In this document: positions 1-10,359 of the stretch, in pieces | Layout: every line of letters starts with the position of its first letter | Numbering within the stretch: the stretch's first letter is position 1 | Assembly: GCF_028640845.1 (NCBI RefSeq) | Contig: NC_080548.1 | Coordinates: 16,028,814-16,092,813 of the forward strand | Direction of reading: 5' to 3' | Source of the DNA: Ahaetulla prasina | Taxonomy: Eukaryota > Chordata > Lepidosauria > Squamata > Colubridae | Length of the DNA: 64,000 bases | Translations under genes and position numbers: made by a program | Notes under the pieces: model-generated | What the model was told of the DNA's origin: nothing | What the model saw: the letters and a program-made list of their open reading frames with translations, nothing else | Databases searched by the model: none

Positions 1-688
1 TGGCCAAACCAAAGCTACAACATTATTAGAGAACAAGGATTTCCATCCTTTGATTCAGCTATTATGGAACTGAGAGTTGGAAAGGCTTACTTAATCTTCT
101 CTAGCCTGAGCATCCTCCAGATGTGTGTTACTCATTCCTGGCTGAGAATTCAGAGAACTGACATAACACCGCTAAAGAATGCCAAGTTTTAGGAAAATGG
201 CTTTTGTGGATCAAGTGCAAAGCACAGCCAGACTGTCAATCCCAATTTGTTTTGACCCGTCCTGACAATTGACACAGTTCATTCTAAATCCCAGATCTAC
301 CTTGTGGCACAGACCTCCCCCCTAGCCTCCTCAACATTCAACCCCCACTCAAGCCAAGCTATGGCTCCCGCAAACCATTGACATGATGCTTGGGCATTTT
401 GGAAATTGGTGGCTCATCCTATCTGGAGGGCAACATGTTTGAGAGAGCTTATGTAGAACATTTTATTTTATTTTTTTAAAAAACTATGCCGTTCCCCAAA
501 AAGGAAAGGGAAGTAATGCCTCTGCTAAATGAGCACTGATGTGATCAAATGCCGCATGCCATTTCAAGTGGTAGCTCCAGCTAAAGCATGACTATATGCA
601 TAGTCCCCTATTAATCTCTGTTTCTGTTCTGACCCAGCTCCCTCAAAACGCCAAACCCTCTGAAGTGAATTCAAAGATTCCTTACTTT
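1..688. other. no gene recognised
   Basis: Mixed-composition sequence without splice-linked open frames or a repeat I can name. The last part may belong to the eroded end of the LTR copy that follows. Confidence 0.4.
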
Positions 689-1158
689 ATTACTTCATTC
701 CCAATGTCGTTCAACTCAAAGTAAAACAAATGCCTCCCAAACACAAATTCTTCAGTTATCTCACAAACCTGAGTCCAATTAGGCAAATGCCAAAACCCCT
801 TCCTGGCAAATGTCCAGAAGCCACAAAAACAAAGACATACACGAAGCAGAAGACGCAGCTACAACATTGTTTTCCAGCTGAAACACCGGTGCTTGTCTGT
901 TTTAAGCTTTATGGGAGGGCCAATCATCTCTTGGTCTTACTCCCGAGTTGTCCTCTCTCCTTGAGCTGCTCTTGCCTTCTGGCAGCTCTTCTCATGCGTG
1001 CATTAGGAACAGGCTCCTCCTGTTCTTCCGCCTCACTACTCTCAGTCTCTGGAGGCTCTGGAGTCCGCACCTCACTTCCCAATGGCCCTGGCCTCACCTC
1101 AGCCTCATCACTGTCCGACTCCGTTGCCAGATCCGTAGGCTGCTGGCGGACCACAACA
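689..1158 (-). mobile_element. solo-LTR copy A, 3' end truncated
   Basis: Reverse-oriented copy of the LTR family defined by the intact copies at 4272-5085 and 55083-55639. Its 5' end (TGTTGTGGTCCGCC read leftward from 1158) is complete and the other end fades near 690. On the minus strand a frame is open from the first LTR bases to a stop near 924. It codes for an acidic stretch (ESDSDEAEVRPG, EAEEQEEPVPN) and then a basic end (RRAARRQEQLK). No target duplication could be identified because one end is lost. Confidence 0.75.
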
Positions 1159-1264
1159 GATGCTGATCCTGACTCCTACGCCACCTCGTCTGATTCGGCT
1201 GCTGGAGGGGCCGGCGGCCAACTGGTGACAACAGTTTTGCAATGGCCAGGGTAAAGTCAGCTAA

Positions 1265-2178
1265 GTGAAAGGTTCAAGTCATACACAGAGAGAGAGAGAC
1301 AGAGAGAAAATGCATGTTTGGATTGGAAACAAAGAACAAAAATATTTAGGGCTTGTTGAACGCCTGTACTGCTGCATCAGCTTTGTATTTCTGACTCAAC
1401 CTAATCCAATAGCTCTTTGGTCTGTTCTGGCATGTAGCTGTTGGCCTTGGTTACATATTGGAGCCTTCTACTGATCCAAAACTACCAGACAGCAAAAGTT
1501 TGTCATTTGCAAACAGATTAGGAATCACGGAGGGAAGGCAGGCTAGTAACAAACCCCAGCTTGGCTCAAAAGTTGTTTGTGTTTCTACTGAGTCAGCTGC
1601 CGAATCCACTATCAAAATGTCAGCCATTTTGACAAAGCTCAGCCTTGCTTTTTCCTAAAAGGCCTAACAAGAGCTTCAAGGGGCAGGAAGCGAGGATTAC
1701 AGAGGGCTAGAACAGCAGGGAGGGTTTGCTTTCAGAAAAGGGAGCAAACAAGAAAGTTTGGTCCAAACCCCTCCCTTGCCACATAAACACACCCTTCTCT
1801 TCGCAGTATATTCTGTCCTTTTTTTTTCCCTCAAGGTGCCTGAATAAATACGGAGCTTGGCCAACAACCAGGATGACACAGCACACCATCCCTTTAACAC
1901 TGATTGGAGCCGACAATATTTCATTTCGCTTCTGATCCCAGAAGGGAAATTAAGGCAATGGGGGAGATAAAACATGACATCAGAGGGGACAGGCAGTCCC
2001 TGCTTGACCTTGGTGCTGTTAATATCACCTTGCAAGGAGAAATTAAACCGATCTGTGGAGGCTGAGAGCACAATCCAGGGACAAAAGATCCGTGGCCCCA
2101 AGGGAGAGTCGCAAGGCTCCTCTCCCTCCTGGAACACTAAGTTGCTGGCACACCCGTTCCCTGCCTCACCCCATACTA
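1265..2178. other. unassigned intergenic sequence
   Basis: Short open frames on both strands (for example minus 1697-2137, 146 codons) show no domain I recognise and no splice context. I see no named repeat. Confidence 0.35.
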
Positions 2179-2959
2179 CAGGTAGCCCTTGACTTACAAC
2201 AGTTCACTTAGTGACTGTTCAAAATTACAACAGCAATGAGAAATGGGACTTACGACCAGGGGCGGGATTCAGCCGGTTCGGACAGCTTCGGGCGAACCGA
2301 ATGCTAATTGTACTCTGGTTCGCTGAACCGGTAGTTGCAAGGACTGGCTGGCCCTGCCCACCCTGCCCCACCCCTCCCAGGAGTCTCCACGTGGCCCATT
2401 TTGGATGCCAGGTAAGTGCAGGGCCCGCACAGAGGCTCTGGGAGGGCGAAAACGGGCCTACTGGAAGTCTGGAAATGGGCCTGTTTCTGGCCTCCAGAGG
2501 GCCTCCGGAGCTCAGGGGAGACTGTTTTCACCCTTCCAGAGGCTTGAGGAAAGCCTCCAGAGCCTGGGGAAGGCAAAAACACACACACAACCTACTGTGG
2601 TGCAGGAGGCTGAGTAGGCCACGCCTACCATGGCCATGCCACCCAGCAACCAGGCAGAGAACCAATTGCTAAAATTTTTGAACCCCACCTCTGCTCATGA
2701 CTGTTTTTCACACAACTATTGCAGCATCTGCATGGTCACATGATCAAAATTCAGACACATGGCAACTGACTCATATTTATGTCCGCTGCAGTGTCCAGAG
2801 TTCACGTTATTGCCTTTTGCAACCTTCTTACAAGCTGTAATGATTTCCCAAACAACTATAGCAAGAAAGGTCATAAAATGGGGGCAAAATTCACTTAACG
2901 GTCTCACTTAGCAACATAAATTTTGGGCTCAATCGTGGCCCTAAGTCAAGGACTACCTG
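2179..2959. mobile_element. mariner-like non-autonomous element (CAGGTAGTCC family) with nested hAT
   Basis: Ends are inverted: CAGGTAGCCCTTGACTTAC on the left and GTCAAGGACTACCTG on the right, flanked by TA on both sides. This is the target duplication of Tc1/mariner transposons. The body (GACTTACAAC, TCACTTAACGG, CATAAAATGGGG) recurs at eight or more places in the window. It is interrupted at 2257-2693 by a hAT-type insertion. Confidence 0.8.
2257..2693. mobile_element. hAT non-autonomous element nested in the mariner-like element
   Basis: Ends CAGGGGCGGGATTCA and TTGAACCCCACCTCTG are inverted copies. Flanks CTTACGAC and CTCATGAC match at 6 of 8 positions, a decayed 8-bp hAT duplication. 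The same family is truncated at the right end of the window (63721 onward). Confidence 0.8.
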
Positions 2960-3041
2960 TAAATATTGTTAAATGATCAACTAAAGCAATTAAAATAGAG
3001 GTCTCCATAGTGAAGGCTTTTGTTCCTCCCTTGGATCTTGT

Positions 3042-3548
3042 GACCCAGGCCCAAGTAGGTAGCAACAAACTCAGTCCATGATAAAATAAATTTTATTTGA
3101 AAAGCTGGGAATTACTTCATTCCCAGTGTCATTCAACTCAAAGTAAAACAAATGCCTCCCAAACACAAATGCTTCAGTTATCTCACAAACCTGAGTCCAA
3201 TTAGGCAAATTGCCGAAGACCCTTCCTGATAAATGTCCAGAAGTCACAAAAACAAAGATATTCACAAAGCAGAAGACACAGCTACAACGTACTTGAAACA
3301 CCGGGCTGGTCTGTTTTAAGCCTTATGGGAGGGGCCAATCATCTCTTGGCCCTACTCCCAAATTGTCTTCTCTTCTTGAGCTGCTCTTGCCTTCTGGCAC
3401 CTCTTCTCATGTGTTCATTAGGAACAGGCTCCTCCTGTTCCTCTGCCTCACTACTGTCAGCCTCTGGAGGCTCTGGAGTCCGCACATCACCCTCCGATGG
3501 CCCTGGCCTCACCTCAGCCTCATCGCTGTCTGACTCCGTTGCCAGCTT
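3042..3548 (-). mobile_element. solo-LTR copy B, truncated
   Basis: Minus-strand copy of the same LTR family, starting at TGTGACCCAGGCCCAAGTAGG (U5 end) and breaking off just before the LTR start. On the minus strand the family reading frame is open through about 68 codons (ATESDSDEAEVRPG, then MRRGARRQEQLK and a stop). Nucleotide differences from copy A are scattered. Confidence 0.75.
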
Positions 3549-4271
3549 CTGGATTTAGCCCAAAATAAACTTATAAGATGAAAAACTACCCCTTCCCTAA
3601 CTTCAATGGGTTTTATAGGTCAAAGATGAAAAACTAATGATTGCAAGACCAGAAAACAGTATCCGTGCAATTTATTAGCAAATTTGCTTGCTTTGGGAAC
3701 AAGTATTGGGACAATCTTTTAATTGGGGAGTTCAGGTGTTAATATCAGCAGTTTGCATCTCTGCAGTGTCCTGTTTCCAACTAAAACATTTCAAACATGA
3801 CTTCATCATTAGAGCATCTTCACAGAGTGGCCCCCTTTCAGCTCAGGAGAAAATGATGTGGTACCTTTCTCAATAGTAGTAACTGTGAGAGGGATCTTGG
3901 AGTCCTAGTGGACAACCATTTAGATATGAGCCAGCAGTGTGCAGCAGCTGCCAAAAAAGCCAACACAGTTCTGGGCTGCATAAACAGAGAGATAGAATCA
4001 AGATCACGTGAAGTGTTAATACCGCTTTATAGTGCCTTGGTAAGGCCACACTTGGAATACTGCATCCAGTTTTGGTTGCCACAATGTAAAAAAGATGTGG
4101 AGACTCTAAAAAGAGTGCAGAGAAGAGCAACAAAGATGATTAGGAGACTGGAGGCTAAAACATAGAAAGCTGGAGGTGGGTATATCTAGTCTGATGAAAA
4201 GAAGGACTAGGGCTGACATGATAGCAGTGTTCCAATATCTCCAGGACTGCTACAAAGAAGATGGAGTCAAG

Positions 4272-5085
4272 TGTTGTGGTCCACCATCAGCCTGCAGAGC
4301 TGGCAACTGTCAGACAGCGATGAGGCTGAGGAAGTGTGTGGGCCAGTCCTGGAGGCTGGGGAAGGCCGGGATGAGGGCTCTGCATTGGAGGCAGAGGTGG
4401 GGCCAGGGCCATTGGGGAGTGAGGTGCAGACTCCAGAGCAGTGGTTCCCAACCAGTGTGCCGCGGCACTAAGGGGTGCCGTGAGATCTTTTGAGGGTGCC
4501 GGGAACTTTTGAGCTACGGAGATTTTAAATATCTATTTCCTTATAAGGGTGCCGGGAACTTTTGAAAGGCTTTCCAAGGGTGCCTCAAACAAGAAAAGGT
4601 TGTGCCTCAAACAAGAAAAGGTTGGGAACCACTGCTCCAGAGCCTCCAGAAGCTGAGAGTAGTGAGGCAGAGGAACAGGAGGAGCCTGTTCCTAATGCAC
4701 ACATGAGAAGAGCTGCCAGAAGGCAAGAGCAGCTTAAGCAAAGAGGACAACTCAGGAGTAGGGCCAAGAGATGATTGGCCCCTCCCATAAGGCTTAAAAG
4801 ACCAGCCACCAGCGTTTGGGCTCTTTGCTGGAAAACAACATTGATAGCTTTGTCTTGTTGCATTTGTTTCGTATTGGCGTCTTCTGAACTTTTGCCAAGA
4901 AAGGCCTTTGGCAGTTTGCCTAATTGGACCAAGGCTGGTGATAGGACTGAGGAATTGTGTTGGGAGGAATTTGCTTTAATTTAGTTGGACTATGCTGAGA
5001 ATGAGTTAATTTTCAGCTGTTCTAATAAAGTTTGTTTTTACACTTACTGAGTTTTCTACTACCTATTTGGGACTGGGTGACAACA
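4272..5085 (+). mobile_element. solo LTR copy C with 5-bp target duplication
   Basis: It starts TGTTGTGGTCC and ends GGTGACAACA, with TCAAG on both sides (4267-4271 and 5086-5090). TG...CA ends plus a 5-bp duplication in an otherwise continuous CR1 show an LTR insertion that recombined to a solo LTR. A poly(A) signal (AATAAAG at about 5023) marks the R region. This copy keeps a central 66-nt segment missing in copies A, B and D, has a small frameshift near its start, and is itself interrupted by a hAT at 4439-4634. Confidence 0.92.
4439..4634. mobile_element. hAT MITE inside LTR copy C
   Basis: Ends CAGTGGTTCCCAACC and GGTTGGGAACCACTG are perfect inverted repeats. The 8-bp duplication CTCCAGAG is perfect (4431-4438 and 4635-4642). 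It has no coding capacity. Confidence 0.95.
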
Positions 5086-5372
5086 TCAAGCTATTCTCCA
5101 AAGCACCTGAGGGTAGGACAAGAAGCAATGGGTGGAAACTAATCAAGGAGAGAAGCAACTTAGAACTAAGGAGACATTTCCTGACAGCGACAACAATTAA
5201 TCAGTGGAACAAACTTGCCTCCAGAAGTTGTGAATGCTCCAACACTGGAAGTTTTTAAGATGATGTTGGATAACCATTTGTCTGAAGTGGTGTAGGGTTT
5301 CCTGCCTAAGCAGAAGGTTGGACTTAGAAGACCTCCAAGGTCCCCTCCAACTCTGTTATTCTGTTCTAAGTT

Positions 5373-6478
5373 TTCAGCAGCTGACTTCTTCCAGTTTAGG
5401 TTCTTTCATGACACCTGCCAGCTCTCATCAAGGCTGAGTTAAGAATGGCACACAGACGGTGAGCTCATCTAGTTCTTCCTGCTCATCCCCAGTGCTTCTG
5501 GTTCATCCCCAGTACTTCTGGTTCAAGTGAGCAGACACACAGAAGAGCAAACATAGTCTGCTTGGCACCTGCTGCACCAAGTTCAACAAAACTGAAGTTT
5601 TAAAGTTTTCAGTGTTTGCCGAGAAGCTTGTCCCACTGGGGCTCCTTCCCTACATGTGCCCTATTGCCAGAGCTGGATGGGTGGTGGTGGTGATGCTGTC
5701 CAGTATTTCTTGAAAGCACCAGGGAAAGATCATCCATTGAACACGTTTCACTAAATATCATTTACTGAACAATCATTCAAATTATTATTTGCTCAACGTG
5801 CTGACCTATAAACGACACTCTGCGAGCCCCAATGGATAGGCCCTTGTGCGAAAACCAAACAAGCCACGCGCCTTAGCCTAACAGACACAAAATATAACAA
5901 GAGGCTTGTACAGGATGCATCCAGGTTAACACAACAGATGGCCACAATTGGTGGGTGGGGTGGGAGAAGCTGCCACCGAATTGACAAGAGCGTCATCTTC
6001 TTTCTTTCTTCCTGCCACTCGTTCTCTCAGCTGCACTCTAGTCTTTTGGACCAAATCGCTACACCGTGCTCCTTCTTCAGCCTGGAGAGGGATGAAAGGA
6101 GAGGTTCTCCTTGTGTTCATTTGTGAGGTCTGATGTTGACCATTGTGAATAAGACTAGCCTCCATTTGTCCAAGGAAGCAGTCTCTTCTCTTGCAGTGCT
6201 CGAGACTGGTGGAAAGAGAAGGTAGGTGAAAGCTTGAGCAGCCTGCTGGGGGAGCTGTCCAAATGCTGATAGCACTTTCCTCATTCGCCTTGCCCTGGAC
6301 TGAGAAATTTGCAGGCATTGTGGTCTCTCTCTCTTTTTTTTTTAAGGCAAGGAAAACATCTTGGGCCCCTCCCTGCCCAAGTATGTGAACATATGGCAGC
6401 CTATTGGATAGGAATATTAGACTAGAGTCCCTTCCAGAAATATTTTGAGATACTTTGGCTGCGGCTATCTTAATTTTA
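5373..6478. other. unassigned intergenic sequence
   Basis: No repeat or gene recognised. A 130-codon minus frame (5926-6318) has no recognisable domain, and I do not support it as a gene. Confidence 0.35.
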
Positions 6479-6498
6479 TACAGGTAATCCTTGACTTA

Positions 6499-7030
6499 AA
6501 GGTAAAGGTTCCCCTCGTACATATTGCTAGTCATTCCTGACTCTAGGGCAGAGGTTCCCAATCTTTTTCGCCCGCGGCTCCCCCGGAAATCCGACCTGCA
6601 ACTGCGCATGCGCACCAGACGCCCCAGAAATGGCGCATCAGCGCCAGACCCAGCGGGCGCAGATATTCCGCGGCGCCCCCATGACGATAGCGCGGCTCCC
6701 TGGGGGGCCGCGGCTCACACTTTGGGAATCACTGCTCTAGGGGACGGTGCTCATCACCGTTTCAAAGCCGAAGAGCCAGTGCTGTCTGAAGATGTCTCCC
6801 TAGTCATGTGGCCAGCATGACTCAATGCCAAAGGCGCACGGAACCCTTTTCCCTTCCCACCAAAGGTGGTCCCTGTTTTTCTTCTTGCATTTTTTACGTG
6901 CTTTCGAACTGCTAGGTTGGCAGAAGCTGGGACAAGTAACAAGAGCTCACCCCGTTATGTGGCACTAGGGATTTGAACCGCTGAACTGCCAATTTATCGA
7001 TCGACAAGCTCAGCGTCTTAGCATCCCTTA
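6499..7030 (-). mobile_element. Sauria SINE with nested hAT
   Basis: Minus-strand tRNA-derived SINE. The head shows a B-box (GGTTCAAATCCC read on the minus strand) and the tail has the Bov-B-like GAGTCAGGAATGACTAGC. The 13-bp duplication AATCCTTGACTTA is perfect (6486-6498 and 7031-7043), as expected for LINE-driven insertion. It is interrupted by a hAT at 6549-6734. Confidence 0.92.
6549..6734. mobile_element. hAT MITE inside the Sauria SINE
   Basis: Ends CAGAGGTTCCCAATC and TTTGGGAATCACTG are inverted, and the 8-bp duplication CTCTAGGG is perfect (6541-6548 and 6735-6742). The interior is GC-rich with CpGs. It is the innermost layer of a three-level nest. Confidence 0.93.
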
Positions 7031-7631
7031 AATCCTTGACTTACAGCATTTAGTTTAGTGACCCCTCGAAGTGACTGAAATAAGTGACTTATGACCGGTT
7101 TTCATGCTTACGACTGTTGCAGCATCCCCATGGTCCCGCGATCAAAATCCAGGCACGTGTGGCAATTGACTCATATTTACGACAGGTAGGTCAAGTGATC
7201 TGCTTCTGACAAAGTGTCCATGGAGAAACCAGATTCACTTAACTGGGTTAACTTAACAACTGTGGCAAGGAACGTCGCAAAGTAGGGCAAAATTCACTGT
7301 CTCGCTTAAGCCACAGATATCCTGGGCTCGCTTGTGATCGTTAAGTCGAGGTCTACTTATATTGAGGCTTTTTTGTAAACCAGTTTGAATGATGAAGAGT
7401 AGCACACAAGCGTTCAATACACAATGGCTTTCATTTTAGCTCATGCCAGATGCTTAAAGCCACACTTGCCTGCAATGAGGATGGCCAGTCACGGGTTTGC
7501 AGCTGCACAGCCCCAGCATGCGCGGATTGGGCCATAAACACGGCAATTGTGAGACTCAAAAACAATCTCCACTGAAATCATTATCTTATGCTCAGAATAT
7601 TCCTTTTTTCCCCCTAAGAAACTTCCTAGAC

Positions 7632-8518
7632 CAGGGGTGTCAAACTCAAGGCCCACAGGTCGCATCCAGCCAACAGAGGATGCTTAGATCTGTCCCGTGA
7701 AGCCGGCTTGGAAATAGCAAAGGACCTGCCCATGGTGCTTCTGCTAGCAAAAATGGGACATGGGGGGGGGGGCTGCACCAAAAAGAGGCCTCTGGAGTGC
7801 TGCAGGAGGCCGTCCTTAACTCAAGATTACAAAAGGGAGGAAAGGTAAAATATTTTAGCTTTCAGGATTGCAGGATTCTGCTACTATAGCCTATGTCAGG
7901 GATGGCTAACCTTTTTGCCATCACATGCCAAAAGCGGGGGCAACACGGAGGGAGGGAGTTGCATGTGTACATGCCTACACTCATAATTCTATGTGCCCCC
8001 CCCACCCCACATGCAACCCCCCCCCACTCTCCTCGCTTTTGGCATGGTGGGCCCAATAGGCCTTCTCCAGGCTCCCAGAAAGGCTCTTGGAGCCTGGGGA
8101 GAGTGAAAAACGGGCTTTCCACCCCCCCACCCCCGGAGGCTGGAAACTGTGTTTCCCAACTTCCAGTGGGCCCAGAAGGCCCGAAAATCAACTGGCCAAT
8201 GCACGCATGCATGCCAGAGCTGAGCTCGTGTGCCCGCCGATATGGCTCCATGTGCCATCATGGGCCTATGTCAATCATTTATAGTTCCTAGTTTTCCTAT
8301 GCAGTCAAGTTTCTTGATCTGGTCTCTCTCGCATAAGGTGATCAAGTATTAAAAAACAAAAATCACAGAAATGTACACTTCTCTCTTTTTGTAAGTATAT
8401 AAAACCATGTGTGTGGAGGTGCGGTCCTGTGCCACACCCATGGCCACGCCTACCAGCTCTCTGAAGTCAAACACAACCCCTATGCAGCCCTCAATGAAAC
8501 TTGAGTTTGACACCCCTG
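7632..8518. mobile_element. hAT element (CAGGGGTGTCAAACTC ends) with nested hAT
   Basis: Inverted ends CAGGGGTGTCAAACTCAAG and CTTGAGTTTGACACCCCTG. Flanks TCCTAGAC and CCCTAGAT match at 6 of 8 positions. A complete 299-bp relative is at 36867-37165. The middle is expanded by another hAT (7897-8263). Confidence 0.85.
7897..8263. mobile_element. hAT element nested in another hAT
   Basis: Begins CAGGGATGGCTAACC and ends GTGCCATCATGG. A perfect 8-bp duplication GCCTATGT flanks it (7889-7896 and 8264-8271). Same family as 38825-39342. Confidence 0.88.
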
Positions 8519-9108
8519 CCCTAGATGCTGAGGCTATTTGGCTTTGCTCCTGGAAGTGAAACCTGCAATCTTTGGGGAGGGACTTTTTCAGGAGTGATGC
8601 TGCACTTATTAAAGCCCCCGCTTCAGGAGAGGCATGCCAAGCTGTTGTATACTTTAATCCAGTCAATTAAGAGCTCACTTTCCTCCACCCCACCCCCCGC
8701 CCGCCTTACAGCATCAGTGTATGTACGCAGACGTACACACACAAAGAACCAGGCTTTTAACATTACAGGCACATTTTTAAGAGTCAGGCTGTTGCATTTA
8801 TGCCGCATGGTATTGTAGTGACTATGGACTATTTTTAAACACTGCATCCATCCTCTTATTTCACTCATTGGAAATGCAAACATCATTTAAATAGGCTGAA
8901 TCATTTAACAGCTTAATCAATTTTACTTTTTGTCAACAGAAGAGCTATAGAACAGTTATCTTCCCCATCAAACAATAGGGCGGGGTGGGGTGGGGGAAAC
9001 GTGCTAACTTCCCACATATTCACCACTGGTGGCATTTAAAAGAAAAAAAAATCACAAGGGTCTATTTCGGCAAATTATACCAAAAGCCTTTTTTTAAAAA
9101 TCTTCCTT
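8519..9108. other. unassigned intergenic sequence
   Basis: AT-rich with G/C homopolymer runs. Nothing recognised. Confidence 0.35.
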
Positions 9109-9109
9109 C

Positions 9110-9325
9110 AATTGTGCCTGATTCTTGGAGATCGCCTGGATAAATCTCGGCAGTTTTTTTGACAAGGTTTTTCAGAAGTGGTTTGCTATTTCCTCCTTCT
9201 TAGGGCTGTGTGTGTGTGTGACTGGCCCAAGGTCACCCAGCTGGATTTGTGCCTAAAGCAAGACAAGTCACAGTCTCCCCGTTTGTAGCTTGATGCCTTC
9301 ACCATTACACCAACAGGCCTCTCAA
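9110..9325 (-). mobile_element. MIR/CORE-like SINE fragment
   Basis: Contains GGCCCAAGGTCACCCAGCTG and a decayed end with TGCCTTCACCATTACACCAA. This is the reverse complement of the tRNA head and core of MIR-type SINEs (GTGACCTTGGGC). Old and diverged. Confidence 0.6.
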
Positions 9326-9960
9326 AGAAAGCCCCCAGCTTAACAGCAGCACTAATACTGCTTCAAGTGATACTTCTTCAACTTCTTCAACAAGCCAAAC
9401 ACTGTTTTTGAAAATGTTGAAAACACATATATTTTTAATTATTTATTTCCATGAAGTGTAAAGAGAAGGGGCAGAGGACCATTTATTTTTTATTTTTTTT
9501 AATTTCAGAGGGAAAAAAAGGCAGGGAAGAAATAAAACAAAAATGGATATTTGTCCTCTCCGCCCCCCCAATTACACTAGAATAAGTTACTCTTTGAAGT
9601 TAATTATGGCAAATCTGAGGAAAATACAATAATTCTTTAACCATTAGAATTGCATTATTTGCTACCACGTCACGTGACAAAGGTTTTTGATGGTGACTTG
9701 TCCAGATGTAGAAAGCTGATCGTGCCAAGACATCAGGTATTAGGCTAGATGTGTCATGGCTTCATTTCAATCAGGTTTTATGTCCTTATAGCACTCATAT
9801 AAAAAAATAGAAACAGGGAATGATTGGATTGGATTGCACACCCATTATCGTGCTTATACCAGATTGAAAGCCTAACAATTATGGATATTTTGAACAAAAC
9901 ATTGGGAAAGGACAAGAATCATCTCAATCTAAATGGAAACAACATGCAGAAAACAATTCC
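9326..9960. other. unassigned AT-rich sequence
   Basis: T- and A-rich runs, including two AATAAA motifs on the minus strand near 9432 and 9483. Nothing else identified. Confidence 0.35.
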
Positions 9961-9964
9961 AATG

Positions 9965-10359
9965 CAGGTAGTACTCAAGATCGGTTGCTTAATGACCGTC
10001 CGAAGTTATGACAGGCCCTCCAAAGCTACTTATCACCTGGTTTTAAAGTTCCCATGGCCATTCCCACACAGTCATGTGACTTCACTTGGGCACTCGGCAA
10101 CTGTCTCACAATTATGACCATTTTCAGCATTATGTGATTGCGACTTACATTTTGCCAGAAACTGGCCCATAGCGAAAAAGATTAATTATCACGGCATTCG
10201 CTGAATTCACTGAACACTTGCTTAACCAGGACACTTTCCTTAACAACCAGAAAAGGTCACAAAATCGAGTTGATCACGTAATGACCCACTTTATAACTGT
10301 CGCGACTTACCACCTTAATTGCCATACTCAAGTCATGGTTACAAAGTGAGAGCTACTTG
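9965..10359. mobile_element. diverged mariner-like element, CAGGTAGT family
   Basis: Starts CAGGTAGTACTCAAG, contains GCTTAATGACCGTCCGAAG and TTATGACCATTTTCAGC, and ends GAGAGCTACTTGT. Related to 43606-43812 (shared GAAGTTATG and GGCCAGAAACTGGC). Confidence 0.6.

Larger units (their letters stand above)
3886..5372 (+). mobile_element. CR1 LINE 3' part, interrupted by a solo LTR
   Basis: Upstream of the insertion the frame reads [20 protein letters not shown], then [15 protein letters not shown] and [14 protein letters not shown], the C-terminal end of CR1 ORF2. Downstream (5086 on) it continues with TTCTCCAAAGCACCTGAGGG and the CR1 3' UTR (GGTTGGACTTAGAAGACCTC, CAACTCTGTTATTCTGTTCT). It is 5'-truncated and frameshifted, so it is inactive. 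The LTR splits it at 4272-5085. Confidence 0.9.
6481..7358. mobile_element. mariner-like element carrying a Sauria SINE
   Basis: It begins CAGGTAATCCTTGACTT after TA and ends GTTAAGTCGAGGTCTACTT. The body after 7044 matches the family (CAGCATTTAGTTTAGTGACC, TGACTCATATTTACGACAGG). The left end is separated from the body by the SINE at 6499-7030. Confidence 0.85.

Noticed and set aside
5926..6318. 130-codon minus-strand frame
   Set aside because: No domain, no splice partner, no family I recognise. Consistent with chance.
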